Shown here: piece after piece, positions 33,940 to 42,793 of the stretch
How the letters are laid out: each line of letters starts with the position of its first letter
Position numbering within the stretch: the first letter of the stretch is position 1
Source: Bradyrhizobium iriomotense
GTDB lineage: Bacteria > Pseudomonadota > Alphaproteobacteria > Rhizobiales > Xanthobacteraceae
Direction of reading: 5' to 3'
Assembly (NCBI RefSeq): GCF_030160715.1
Contig: NZ_BSOW01000002.1
Span: forward strand, 62,001 to 126,000
DNA: 64,000 nucleotides
The notes under the pieces: model-generated
The model's database searches: none
What the model was told of the DNA's origin: nothing
Seen by the model: the letters and a program-made list of their open reading frames with translations, nothing else
Made by a program: the position numbers and the translations under genes

Positions 33940-34746
33940 ATGAGCAGCTACAAGGATATCGGCGTCGAGAAGGTCGGGCATGTCGGCACCATCGAGATTC
34001 GTCGCCCGCCGCTCAACTTCTTCGACATCTCGCTGATCAACCAGATCGCGGACGCGCTCGACGAGTTCGACCGCGACATCGAGATCCGTGCCTCCGTTCT
34101 TTCGGCGCAGGGCAAGGCATTCTGCGCCGGTGCCAATTTCAACGATCCGGCGCGGCAGGAGCAGGAGGCACAGGCGGCAAAGGGCGATCCGGCCGACAGC
34201 CTGGGACCGATCAACCATCTCTACATCCAGGCCGTGCGCATCTTCCGCGCCAAGAAGCCGATCGTCGCCGCAGTGCACGGCGCGGCCATCGGCGGCGGGC
34301 TCGGGCTCGCGGTGTCGGCCGATTTCCGCGTCACCTGTCCGGAGGCGCGCTTCTCCGCCAACTTCACAAAGCTCGGCTTCCATCCCGGATTCGGCCTGAC
34401 CGTGACGCTGCCCGAGCTGATCGGCAAGAACAACGCCGAGCTGATGTTCTACACCAGCCGCCGCGTCACCGGCGAAGAGGCCTACAAATGGGGCCTCGCC
34501 AACGAGCTGGTGCCGCAGGACCAGGTGAAGCCGGCCGCAATGAAGCTGGCAGCCGAAATCGCTGAATGCTCCCCACTCGGCCTGATCTCCACCCGCGCGA
34601 CGATGCGCAACGGACTCGCCGATCGCGTCATGGCCGCGACCAATCACGAGCTCGCGGAACAGACGCGGCTGCGCGCGACTGAAGATTTTAGGGAAGGCGT
34701 GAAGGCTACGGAAGAGCGGCGGGCGGCGAATTTCAGGGGGCGGTAA
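33940..34746 (+). CDS. Enoyl-CoA hydratase/isomerase family protein
   Basis: The 268-residue crotonase has RPPLNFFDISLINQ, the oxyanion segments KAFCAGANFNDP and HGAAIGGGLGLAVSADFRV, and then FSANFTKLGFHPGFGLTVTL. The position of the first hydratase glutamate is not glutamate here (TKLGF), so an isomerase or hydrolase role is possible. It starts 11 bases after the acyl-CoA dehydrogenase, in one unit with it. The open frame to 33742 is an overlap with that gene. Confidence 0.87.
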   Translation: MSSYKDIGVEKVGHVGTIEIRRPPLNFFDISLINQIADALDEFDRDIEIRASVLSAQGKAFCAGANFNDPARQEQEAQAAKGDPADSLGPINHLYIQAVRIFRAKKPIVAAVHGAAIGGGLGLAVSADFRVTCPEARFSANFTKLGFHPGFGLTVTLPELIGKNNAELMFYTSRRVTGEEAYKWGLANELVPQDQVKPAAMKLAAEIAECSPLGLISTRATMRNGLADRVMAATNHELAEQTRLRATEDFREGVKATEERRAANFRGR

Positions 34747-34792
34747 GGCCGCTGCCTCACCGTATCGCTGCACCACCACCACATCCTCCACC

Positions 34793-34934
34793 GTCGTCCC
34801 GGACAAGCGAAGCGCAGATCCGGGACCCATATCCCCAGGGCGTGGTTGTAGCGGGAGCTGGTAACCACGAGTCTTCGCCAAACTTCTCCCTGTGATTATG
34901 GGTCACGGATCAGCGCTCGCTTGTCCGGGGCGAC
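34793..34934. repeat. 142-base inverted-repeat element (MITE-like)
   Basis: Terminal inverted repeats of 17 bases, GTCGTCCCGGACAAGCG and CGCTTGTCCGGGGCGAC, differ at one position. They enclose inner parts (GATCCGGGACCCAT, AACTTCTCCCTGTGATTATG) known from Bradyrhizobium intergenic repeats. No open frame lies within. It separates the converging crotonase and synthetase genes. Confidence 0.68.
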
Positions 34935-34953
34935 GGCGGTGTTTTGCCGCCAG

Positions 34954-37068
34954 CTATTTCCGCCCCACAACCAGCGCGTCGACGATCGTCACGCCCTGCC
35001 CCTCGCCGTGCACCAGCACCGGGTTGAGCTCGATCTCCGCGATCTTCTGCGCATGCCGCGCTGCGAGCACGGAGATGTCGGCGATCAGCTGCGCTAGTGC
35101 CGCAACGTCCGCCTTGGCAGCACCGCGAAATCCGTTGAGCAGCGGCGCGGCTTTCAGCCCGGCCAGCATCGCGCCGGCCTCCGCCGCGCTCACCGGCGCC
35201 GGGCGGTAGACGACGTCGCGGAACAGCTCGGTGGTGATACCGCCGAGCCCCACCATCACCATCGGGCCGAACGTCTGATCCGTCATCGTGCCGACGATGA
35301 TCTCGACGCCCTTCTTTGCCATCGGCCCAAGCAGCACGCCCTGAATCGCGGCATCCGGCCGATGCTTGCGCGCATTGTTCAGGAGCTGTTCGAATGCCAG
35401 AAACACCTCGCCCTTGGTCGTGATGTTCACCCGCACGCCGCCGACCTCGCTCTTGTGCACGATGTCGGGCGACTGGATCTTCATCACCAGCGGAAAACTG
35501 AGGCGCGCGATCGCCGCGTCGAGTCCGCCCTTGCCCGCAACCAGCACCTCCTCCGGCAGCGCGATGCCGGCCGCACGAAGCAGGGTCTTGCTGTCGGCCT
35601 CGGACAGGACCGGCGATTTGAGACATGCCGAGAGATCGTACGCCGGAAGCCGCATCTCGTCCGCCGGACTGGGCGGGTCAAATGTCGCGAAGTCCACGAG
35701 CTGCCGCAAGGCGACGCCGACATGGGTGAGGCCCGACAGCACGACGACGCCGGATTTTGCCAGCTCCCGCCGCGCGAAGTCCGACGGCAGCGTGTAGGAA
35801 TAGAACACGACCGGCTTCTTCTGCGCCGCCAGCACCGGCTTCAACTCCGCCTCCTTGAAGGGCATCCGCACCTCGCTCGACAGCGACAGCATGACCAGGA
35901 TGGCGTCGACCTCGTCGGAGGCGGTGAGCAGATCGACGCTTCGTTGCAGGCCGCCCGAGGTCACGCCCTGGGCGGTCACGTCGATCGGGTTGCGCGCCGT
36001 GCCGTACGACGGCATCAATTTGCTGATCTCCGCCTGAATCGGCTCGGAGAGCTCGGGGACCCGCAAGCCCCCCAGCGCCACCGCATCCGTGCCCCAGATG
36101 CCGGCACCGCCGGAGACAGTGACGACCGCGACGCGATCGCCTCTCGGCAGCGGATTGCTGGCGAGCACGGCGGCGATCGTGAGCGCCTCGTCGAGATCAT
36201 CAGAGACGATGAAGCCGTATTTGGCGAAAACCGCGTCATAGGCCGCGGACCAGCCGGCCATGCTCGCGGTGTGTGACGCCGCCGCGCGCTCGCCCGCACT
36301 GCTGCGGCCGACCTTGGTCACGATGACGGGCTTCTTGATCACGGCAGCACGCCGCGCGGCCGCGAGAAACTTGTAGACATCGCGGACGCCTTCGATGAAC
36401 AGCAGGATCACGTCGGTCGAGCCGTCCTGCACAAGGTAGTCCAGGAACTCGCCGGCGCCGAGATCGGATTCGTTGCCGGTCGAGACGACGTAGCTCACGG
36501 CGACCCCAAGCGCCTTCGCACGATTGTAGTACGCAAAGCCGATGCCGCCGCTCTGGGCGACGATGCCGATCCGCCGCGTGGTCGCGACCAGCGGCGCCAC
36601 GCCCGGCTTGACGTCGACCGCAGGGCTGAACGTCGCCGCCACGCTCTGCACCTGGCTGAAAAAGCCTTCCGCATTCGGGCCGGAGATGCGCATGCCCGTG
36701 CGCGCTGCCAGCGCCGCGATAGCCTCCTGCATCGTGGCGCTGTCGCCGCCCTCCTCCGCGAAGCCGGAGGAGATGATGACGGCGTTCTTCACGCCGGCGG
36801 CAGCGCATTGCTCGAGCGCCGGCAGCACCGCGCGCGCCGGGATGATGATGACGGCAAGGTCGATCGGCGCGCCGACGTCCGCGATCGACTTGTAGCAGAT
36901 GAGCCCGTCGATCTCCGCGTAGTTGGGGTTCACCGGATAGATCTTGCCGGGATACTCGTTCCTGCGCAGCATCGACAGCAGCCGCCCCGGGATCTTCTCA
37001 TGATCGCGCGAGGCGCCGATCAGCGCGATGCTTGCGGGCGCGAAGAAAGAGTCGAGCGGATGCGGCAT
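34954..37068 (-). CDS. NDP-forming acyl-CoA synthetase (acetate--CoA ligase family)
   Basis: The 704-residue protein is a fusion of the alpha and beta parts of succinyl-CoA-synthetase-like enzymes. It has a CoA-binding domain (FFAPASIALIGASRDHEKI), ligase domains (VAQSGGIGFAYYNRA, STGNESDLGAGEFLDYL, GVRDVYKFLAAARRAA) and a C-terminal ATP-grasp domain (LRAAGIALPEEVLVA, PLVMKIQSPDIVHKSEVGG). It makes an acyl-CoA from acid, CoA and ATP, or runs in reverse to yield ATP. The start at 37068 follows AAGGAA. It may activate the acid handled by the neighbouring genes. Confidence 0.88.
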   Translation of the reverse strand: MPHPLDSFFAPASIALIGASRDHEKIPGRLLSMLRRNEYPGKIYPVNPNYAEIDGLICYKSIADVGAPIDLAVIIIPARAVLPALEQCAAAGVKNAVIISSGFAEEGGDSATMQEAIAALAARTGMRISGPNAEGFFSQVQSVAATFSPAVDVKPGVAPLVATTRRIGIVAQSGGIGFAYYNRAKALGVAVSYVVSTGNESDLGAGEFLDYLVQDGSTDVILLFIEGVRDVYKFLAAARRAAVIKKPVIVTKVGRSSAGERAAASHTASMAGWSAAYDAVFAKYGFIVSDDLDEALTIAAVLASNPLPRGDRVAVVTVSGGAGIWGTDAVALGGLRVPELSEPIQAEISKLMPSYGTARNPIDVTAQGVTSGGLQRSVDLLTASDEVDAILVMLSLSSEVRMPFKEAELKPVLAAQKKPVVFYSYTLPSDFARRELAKSGVVVLSGLTHVGVALRQLVDFATFDPPSPADEMRLPAYDLSACLKSPVLSEADSKTLLRAAGIALPEEVLVAGKGGLDAAIARLSFPLVMKIQSPDIVHKSEVGGVRVNITTKGEVFLAFEQLLNNARKHRPDAAIQGVLLGPMAKKGVEIIVGTMTDQTFGPMVMVGLGGITTELFRDVVYRPAPVSAAEAGAMLAGLKAAPLLNGFRGAAKADVAALAQLIADISVLAARHAQKIAEIELNPVLVHGEGQGVTIVDALVVGRK

Positions 37069-37182
37069 GGGGTGAATTCCTTGTCCTTCTGTCAATCCGT
37101 CATCCCCACGCAACGGCGAAGCCGTTGTCGCTGGAGGTACGAGCCTCGAAGGATGACGGATTGAGAGGAGCGGACGCAAGGG

Positions 37183-37947
37183 TCACGCAGTAAGCCGGAA
37201 CGTCACCCCACCCAGCAGAAACTCGTTCCCCGCCGCCGCAAGCCCGCGTTCTCTTGCGGCATGCAGGACACCCACGACATCCGCCACCCTGAACTCCAGC
37301 GCGCTCATGATCTCAGCTCCGCCCTTCACGAAGCGGAAGCTGGCGTTAGGCAGCTTCAGCTCGGTCTCGCCGCTCTCCGCCTTGCCCGGCGCGACGCCGA
37401 TCAGCTTGCCCCAATGCTCGGCCAGGCTTTGCGGATCCGGGCTCTGCATCTCGACCGCCGTCAGCGCCTGCGTCACGTCCTTGCGGATGAATTTTTGCCA
37501 ATCCGGCCCCGCCGGTGGGTAGGCGCCCAGGATGTTGTCGCTGCCCTTGGTGTGATTGAACTCGATGAAGGCGGCACGGCAGTCGCGCGGGTGGAGCTGC
37601 ACGCCGTGATAGGGCGGATGGTCGATGATGTTCGCGGTGCGCACACCCATTGCATTCGCGTTGCGGCCGCGCTCATCCGGATCGCCGCAGCAGAAAATCG
37701 CCATATAGCCGCCGCGGCCGCCGGTCTTGGCAATGAAGCGACCGGCTGCGGTGCCGTCCTGAAACGGCGCCACCACCTCCAGCAGGATCGTGTCGACCGG
37801 CAGCAGCGCGTTCTCCAGCCCATACTTCGCGACATTGCCGTCGCGATAGCAGACGGAAAGGCCCATGATGTCAGCGATATCGGAGATCACGGGCCCGAGC
37901 TGCGGCGCGACCAGGCAGATCTGCCGCAAGCGCATATCACCGGCCAT
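37183..37947 (-). CDS. VOC-family protein (glyoxalase fold)
   Basis: The 254-residue protein has two VOC-like halves: LRQICLVAPQLGPVISDIAD at the start and a second unit beginning around ALTAVEMQSPDPQSLAEHWG. A histidine-rich central segment, NIIDHPPYHGVQLHPRDCRA, may bind metal. The family is linked to CoA-ester and aromatic degradation clusters. Its start is two bases from the stop of the crotonase gene, so the two are translated together. Confidence 0.8.
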   Translation of the reverse strand: MAGDMRLRQICLVAPQLGPVISDIADIMGLSVCYRDGNVAKYGLENALLPVDTILLEVVAPFQDGTAAGRFIAKTGGRGGYMAIFCCGDPDERGRNANAMGVRTANIIDHPPYHGVQLHPRDCRAAFIEFNHTKGSDNILGAYPPAGPDWQKFIRKDVTQALTAVEMQSPDPQSLAEHWGKLIGVAPGKAESGETELKLPNASFRFVKGGAEIMSALEFRVADVVGVLHAARERGLAAAGNEFLLGGVTFRLTA

Positions 37948-37949
37948 GG

Positions 37950-38741
37950 TCAGGCGCCCTTGAAGGTGGGTTTCCGCTTCTCGACAAAAGCCTTTGCGGC
38001 TTCCTTGTGGTCCTCCGTATCGCCGCAGCGGGTGTGATGAATGGCTTCGCCGTCGAAGCAATCCTCGAGCGGCAGGTGCTCGGCATTGTTGATGTTGCGC
38101 TTGATGTAGCCGAGCGCGATCGACGGGCCCTGTGCCAGCGACAGCGCGAGCTCGTGCGCGGCGACGTCGATCTCGGCGTCCGGCACCACCTTCGTCACCA
38201 TTCCGATCGCCTGCGCCTCCTTCGCGCTCAGCACCGGCGACATCAGATAGAGCTCGCGCGCCCGCGCGCTGCCGATGAGCTGGGTGAGGAAATAGGTGCC
38301 GCCATAGTCACCGGAGAAGCCGACCTTGGCAAACGCCGTCGTGATCTTGCAGGATTCGCTGGCGATGCGCAGATCACAGGACAGTGCCATCGAGAGGCCC
38401 GCGCCGGCCGCCGCGCCGTCGAGCTGCGCCACCACGGGTTTTGGCATCTGGTGCAGGATGCGCGACACCTCCATGCCGCGGCGCAGGTTCGCAAGCTTGG
38501 TCTCGAACGGCAGCGGCGCGCGCCCCTCGGCCATCGACTTGACGTCGCCGCCGACGCAGAAGCTGCCGCCGGCGCCCTTGAACAGCACCGCGCGTACATC
38601 CGGATCATCGGCCGCGCGCCGCGCCGCCTCCACCAGCCCGCGCACCATCTCGGGGTTGAGCGCATTCTTGCGCTCGGGGCGGTTCATGGTGATGGTGAGC
38701 AGCCCGCCTTCGAGCTTTTGCAGGACCATGTCGTTGCTCAT
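37950..38741 (-). CDS. Enoyl-CoA hydratase/isomerase family protein (PaaG-like)
   Basis: The 263-residue crotonase has MNRPERKNALNPEM, the oxyanion segments SFCVGGDVKSM and DGAAAGAGLSMALSCDLRI, and FAKVGFSGDYGGTYFLTQ. The last holds an aspartate at the site used by PaaG-type isomerases, while the first hydratase glutamate is missing. Isomerisation of a double bond in a CoA ester is the best guess. First gene of the unit with the VOC protein. AAGGAAG precedes the ATG. Confidence 0.87.
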   Translation of the reverse strand: MSNDMVLQKLEGGLLTITMNRPERKNALNPEMVRGLVEAARRAADDPDVRAVLFKGAGGSFCVGGDVKSMAEGRAPLPFETKLANLRRGMEVSRILHQMPKPVVAQLDGAAAGAGLSMALSCDLRIASESCKITTAFAKVGFSGDYGGTYFLTQLIGSARARELYLMSPVLSAKEAQAIGMVTKVVPDAEIDVAAHELALSLAQGPSIALGYIKRNINNAEHLPLEDCFDGEAIHHTRCGDTEDHKEAAKAFVEKRKPTFKGA

Positions 38742-38786
38742 GGGATTCTTCCTTGCCGTTGTTTGATGGGTCTCTCTCCACGCCGA

Positions 38787-38870
38787 CATTGCGAGCGAAG
38801 CGAAGCAATCGAGAAATATCTCCGCGGAAAGATTCTGGATTGCTTCGTCACTACGCTCCTCGCAACGACA
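38787..38870. repeat. Dispersed long inverted repeat
   Basis: CATTGCGAGCGAAGCGAAGC and ATTGCTTCG...CTCCTCGCAACGAC form a long imperfect hairpin of the same family as 30572-30657. It lies between the binding-protein stop and the crotonase start on the same strand. Confidence 0.7.
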
Positions 38871-38871
38871 G

Positions 38872-40083
38872 CTATTTCTTCACCAGCGGGCAGCGCGACT
38901 GCTCGAGCGACTGGAACGCCTCGTTGCCCGGCACGGTGGCGAGCAGCTTGTAGTCGTCCCAGCGTCCCTTGGACTCCGACGGCTTCTTCACCTCGAACAG
39001 GTACATGTCGTGCACCATGCGGCCGTCCTCGCGGATCTTGCCGTTATGAGTAAAAAAGTCGTTGATCGGCGTCTCCTTCATCACCTTTATGACCGCGGCG
39101 GCATCGGTGGTGCCGGCCGCCTTCACGGCTTTCAGATAGTGCGTGACGGAGGAGTACACGCCGGCCTGCGCCGAGGTCGGCGGCCGCTTGATGCGCTCCT
39201 GAAAGCGCTTTGAGAAGGCGCGCGTCTCATCGTTCGCGTCCCAATAAAAGGCTTCCGTCAGCAACAGCCCCTGCGCGGTCTCGAGCCCGATCGAATCGAT
39301 ATCGGTGACGAAGGCGAGCAGCGGCGAGATCTTCTGGCCGCCCTTCATGACGCCGAATTCGGCCGACTGCTTGATGGCGTTGACGGTGTCGCCACCGGCA
39401 TTGGCAAGGCCGATCACCTTCGCCTTGGAGGCCTGGGCCTGGAGCAGGAAGGACGAAAAGTCCGAGGTGTTGAGCGGATGGCGAACATTGCCCAAGACCT
39501 TGCCGCCGGTCTTCACCACGACGTTGCTGGTGTCCTTCTCCAGATCCTGGCCGAAGGCGTAGTCGGCGGTGAGGAAGAACCAGGTGTCGAGGCCGGACTT
39601 CACCGCGGCAAGTCCCGTCGTGTTGGCCTGCGCAAAGGTGTCGAACACATAGTGCACGGTGAGAGGACCGCAGGCCTCGTTGGTCAGCCGGATCGAGCCG
39701 GGGCCGTTGAAGATGACGATCTTGTTGCGCGCTTTCGCGATCTCTCCGGCGGCAAGCGCGGTCGCGGAGGCCGCGACGTCGTAGATCATCTCGACGCCCT
39801 GGTTGTCGATCATGTCGCGCGCGATGTTGGCGGCAAGGTCCGCCTTGTTGAGATGATCGGCCGCGAGGATCTCGATCTTGCGGCCCAGCACCTCGCCGCC
39901 GAAATCTTCAGCCGCCATCCTGGCCGCCATCTCGCTGCCGGGGCCGGTGATGTCGGCATAGAGGCTCGACATGTCGAGAATGCCGCCGAGCTTGAGAGGC
40001 GGCTTGTCCTGGGTTTTGTCTTGAGCCTGCGCTGCGCTCGCGACCAAGGCCGCGGCAAAAATGCCGGACAAAATCCTCTTCAT
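38872..40083 (-). CDS. Branched-chain amino acid-type ABC transporter substrate-binding protein (LivK-like)
   Basis: The 403-residue exported protein has a signal peptide (SGIFAAALVASAAQAQ) and the Peripla_BP_6 fold: LKLGGILDMSSLYADITGPG, KIEILAADHLNKADLAANIA, a cysteine in RLTNEACGPLT and WFFLTADYAFGQDLEKDT. In Bradyrhizobium such solitary binding proteins often serve uptake of aromatic or other acids rather than amino acids. It lies upstream of the crotonase gene on the same strand. ATG 40083 follows GGGAGG. Confidence 0.88.
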   Translation of the reverse strand: MKRILSGIFAAALVASAAQAQDKTQDKPPLKLGGILDMSSLYADITGPGSEMAARMAAEDFGGEVLGRKIEILAADHLNKADLAANIARDMIDNQGVEMIYDVAASATALAAGEIAKARNKIVIFNGPGSIRLTNEACGPLTVHYVFDTFAQANTTGLAAVKSGLDTWFFLTADYAFGQDLEKDTSNVVVKTGGKVLGNVRHPLNTSDFSSFLLQAQASKAKVIGLANAGGDTVNAIKQSAEFGVMKGGQKISPLLAFVTDIDSIGLETAQGLLLTEAFYWDANDETRAFSKRFQERIKRPPTSAQAGVYSSVTHYLKAVKAAGTTDAAAVIKVMKETPINDFFTHNGKIREDGRMVHDMYLFEVKKPSESKGRWDDYKLLATVPGNEAFQSLEQSRCPLVKK

Positions 40084-40408
40084 CAAGACCTCCCTTATCG
40101 CGCCGTGCTCTGATGGCGGCTTGGTTTTTGCTCTTGGTTATTTGGTAATTGCCGCGATCATGCCGCATGCGAAAGGGGGCAGCAAGCGCAGGTGCGCGGC
40201 GCATTGGCCCAATGCGCGCACTCGTTTTCCGCAAAGCGGAATGGTGCTTGTGGCAGTACCGCCTCTACATCGTCATTGCGAGCTCGCAATGACGATGCAA
40301 GGATGAAGTGCTCCACTGACGGTCTCACCGCAGATCGTATGGAAGCCCCCTTCGCTGCCCGCCAGGTTTGAGTTAGGAATTGCACGTCACACAACCTCTC
40401 CGGGCAAC
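40084..40408. other. Intergenic stretch without a gene
   Basis: About 325 bases separate the divergent binding-protein and nuclease-like genes. It should hold both promoters, but I can point to no clear box. The only strong structure is the 30-base palindrome at 40268-40297. Short open frames here are overlapping shadows. Confidence 0.6.
40268..40297. repeat. Perfect 30-base palindrome, collapsed dispersed repeat
   Basis: The left half CATCGTCATTGCGAG is followed directly by its exact complement CTCGCAATGACGATG, with no loop. These are the two ends of the dispersed element found at 30572 and 38787, joined without the middle. Confidence 0.7.
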
Positions 40409-41158
40409 GTGAAGTTATCTGTCATCATCGCGGCCATCCTTCTCCTCGCATCTCACAGCGCCGCCCTCGCGGCCGCCTGCCAATTCGAATCCCAGGGCGA
40501 GGGCCGCGTTGCCGATGTCGTCGATGCACGCAGCTTGCGCCTCGACGACGGGCGCGAAGTGCGCCTCATCGGCATCGAGCCGACGACGACAACGAAGCAG
40601 GCGCTGGCCGCGATGCTCGCCGGCCGCGACGTGTCCTTGCGCGGCACCGACGACACGCCGGACCGCTACGGCCGTCAACCAGCGCTGGTTTTCGTCGGCG
40701 AGAGCGACACCTCCGTGCAGGCCCTATTGTTGTCCCAGGGTGATGCAATCGTCTCCGCCGAGATCGCGGACAAGGACTGCGCGGCGGCCCTTATGGCGGC
40801 GGAGGCCGAGGCACGGCGCGGAAAAAAGGGCAGCTGGGCTGACCCGTCGGCCATAAAAAACGCGGAAAGTCCGGACGATATTTTGGCCGGGATCGGGCGC
40901 TTCGTAGTGGTCGAGGGCAAAGTCCTCTCTGTGCGGCAAGCTGGGGCAACGACTTACCTCAACTTTGGCCGGAACTGGACACGCGGCTTTGCTGTGACTA
41001 TTTCAAGGCGCATGGTTCCGGCCTTTGAGAGCGCCGGGATCGTTCTCAAGTCCCTGGAGAATCGGAAGATTCGGGTCCGGGGCTGGGTCGAGGGGAATGC
41101 GGGGCCGCGGATTGACGCGCTCCGGGTGGGACAGATCGAGTTGCTGGGCACGAACTAG
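40409..41158 (+). CDS. Exported thermonuclease-like (SNase-fold) protein
   Basis: The 249-residue protein begins with GTG, has a signal peptide (IIAAILLLASHSAALAAAC) and an SNase-type OB domain: GRVADVVDARSLRLDDGREV, RLIGIEPTTTT, and DRYGRQPALVF. The second arginine of nuclease (in DRYGR) is present, but the glutamate of the GIDxPE motif is not. A C-terminal OB-like domain follows (VEGKVLSVRQAGATTYLNFG). It may bind nucleic acid or another polymer without cutting it. It stands alone before a peptidase gene. Confidence 0.75.
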   Translation: MKLSVIIAAILLLASHSAALAAACQFESQGEGRVADVVDARSLRLDDGREVRLIGIEPTTTTKQALAAMLAGRDVSLRGTDDTPDRYGRQPALVFVGESDTSVQALLLSQGDAIVSAEIADKDCAAALMAAEAEARRGKKGSWADPSAIKNAESPDDILAGIGRFVVVEGKVLSVRQAGATTYLNFGRNWTRGFAVTISRRMVPAFESAGIVLKSLENRKIRVRGWVEGNAGPRIDALRVGQIELLGTN

Positions 41159-41196
41159 CCGGGGTAAGGCCTTAAGGCCAGCACGGGTTAAGCGAC

Positions 41197-42702
41197 GTGG
41201 ATGGGGATTTGGGACGCGGAACAGAGGTGAGCCGCCGCCTTCGGGCTGCGTCGGCTGCACTTTGTCTTGGCCTATCTTTTAGCCTGAGTGCGCTGCTCTC
41301 GGGGTGCGGTGACATGGGCCGGTTCCAGACCACCACCGCGCCGGCCGTTACCCTGCCCAAACCGAAACCTGCCGTGGCGCAGACGCCGGCCACCGAGAAG
41401 GAGCACGAGCGCATCCTTGCCAGCTATGGCGGCGCCTATGACGATCCCCGGCTCGAGCAGCTCGTCACCAAGACAGTCGAGCGGCTGGTCGCGGCCTCCG
41501 ATCGACCCGACCAGGGCTACAAGGTCACGATCCTGAATTCCGGCGCGGTGAATGCGTTCGCGCTGCCGAACGGCCAGCTCTATGTCACGCGCGGTCTTCT
41601 TGCGCTCGCGAGCGATACGTCCGAATTGTCCTCCGTGCTCAGCCACGAGATGGCGCATGTGCTGTCCAAGCACGCCGCGATGCGCGAGGACCAGGCGCGC
41701 CAGGCGGCGATCGTCACCCGCGTCGTCACCGACATGAGCAACGATCCCGAGCTCACCGCGCTCGCGCTCGCCAAGACCAAGCTCACCATGGCGAGCTTTT
41801 CGCGCAACCAGGAGTTCGAGGCTGACGGCATCGGCGTCGGCATCTCCGCGCGGGCGCATTTCGATCCCTATGGCGCGGCTCGCTTCCTCTCGGCGATGGA
41901 GCGCAATGCCGAGCTGAAGGCCGGCAAGAACGCGCTCGATCCGCGTGCACAGGATTTCACCTCGTCGCATCCGGCAACGCCCGAGCGCGTGCAGAACGCG
42001 CAGACGATCGCGCGGCAATATGCGGCGCCCGAAGGCGCCGAACGCGACCGCGAGAGCTATCTCGGCGCGATCGACAACATCGTCTACGGCGAGGACCCGA
42101 GCGAGGGCTTCGTCCGCGGCCGCCGCTTCCTGCATCCCAAGCTCGGCTTCACCTTCCAGGCGCCCGACAACTTCACGCTCGACAACACCGCGCAGGCGGT
42201 GATCGGCGTACGCGAGGGCGGCTCGCAGGCGATGCGCTTCGACGTCGTGCGGGTGCCGGCCGAGCAGACGCTCGGCGACTATCTCAATTCCGGCTGGATG
42301 GAAGGCGTCGACAAATCCTCGACCGAGGACATCACCATCAACGGCTTCCCAGCGGCCGCCGTGACCGCCAAGGGCGAGCAATGGCAGTTCAAGGTCTACG
42401 CGCTGCGCTTCGGCAGCGACGTCTACCGCTTCATCTTCGCGAGCCGGCAGAAGACCACCGAGAGCGAGCGCAACACACGCGAGACGGTGAACTCATTCCG
42501 CCGCCTGACGCTCGAGGAAATCCAGGCCGCGCGTCCCCTGCGCATCAAGGTAATCACCGTGCAGCCCGGGGACACCGTGGAATCGCTCGCCCACCGCATG
42601 GCCGGCGTCGATCACCCGGCCGAGCGTTTCCGCGTGCTCAACGGCCTCGACGCCCATGCACAGGTCAAAGTGCGCGACCGCGTGAAGATCGTGGTCGATT
42701 GA
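41197..42702 (+). CDS. M48-family metalloprotease lipoprotein with C-terminal LysM-like domain
   Basis: The 501-residue protein has a lipoprotein signal with lipobox LLSGC near residue 36. A zinc peptidase domain follows: SSVLSHEMAHVLSKHA gives HExxH at about residue 150, and NQEFEADGIG provides the third ligand. A C-terminal domain beginning ITVQPGDTVESLAHRM and ending KVRDRVKIV resembles LysM. The layout is close to BepA/LoiP-like periplasmic proteases that control outer-membrane proteins. It should be anchored to a membrane and face the periplasm. First residues before the signal may be too many; a start near VSRRLRAAS (GTG at 41227) is possible. Confidence 0.87.
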   Translation: MDGDLGRGTEVSRRLRAASAALCLGLSFSLSALLSGCGDMGRFQTTTAPAVTLPKPKPAVAQTPATEKEHERILASYGGAYDDPRLEQLVTKTVERLVAASDRPDQGYKVTILNSGAVNAFALPNGQLYVTRGLLALASDTSELSSVLSHEMAHVLSKHAAMREDQARQAAIVTRVVTDMSNDPELTALALAKTKLTMASFSRNQEFEADGIGVGISARAHFDPYGAARFLSAMERNAELKAGKNALDPRAQDFTSSHPATPERVQNAQTIARQYAAPEGAERDRESYLGAIDNIVYGEDPSEGFVRGRRFLHPKLGFTFQAPDNFTLDNTAQAVIGVREGGSQAMRFDVVRVPAEQTLGDYLNSGWMEGVDKSSTEDITINGFPAAAVTAKGEQWQFKVYALRFGSDVYRFIFASRQKTTESERNTRETVNSFRRLTLEEIQAARPLRIKVITVQPGDTVESLAHRMAGVDHPAERFRVLNGLDAHAQVKVRDRVKIVVD

Positions 42703-42793
42703 CGCGCGCTAAGCGCGAACCCGGGATCTCGGACCACAAACTCCGTCGTCGTCCCGGCGAATTTAGAGCGGCGGTGTGGGCCTTATCAGCTAG

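Noticed and set aside
40453..40920. Antisense frames in the nuclease-like gene
   Set aside because: They lack ribosome sites and family matches; the plus-strand frame has a signal peptide and domain motifs.
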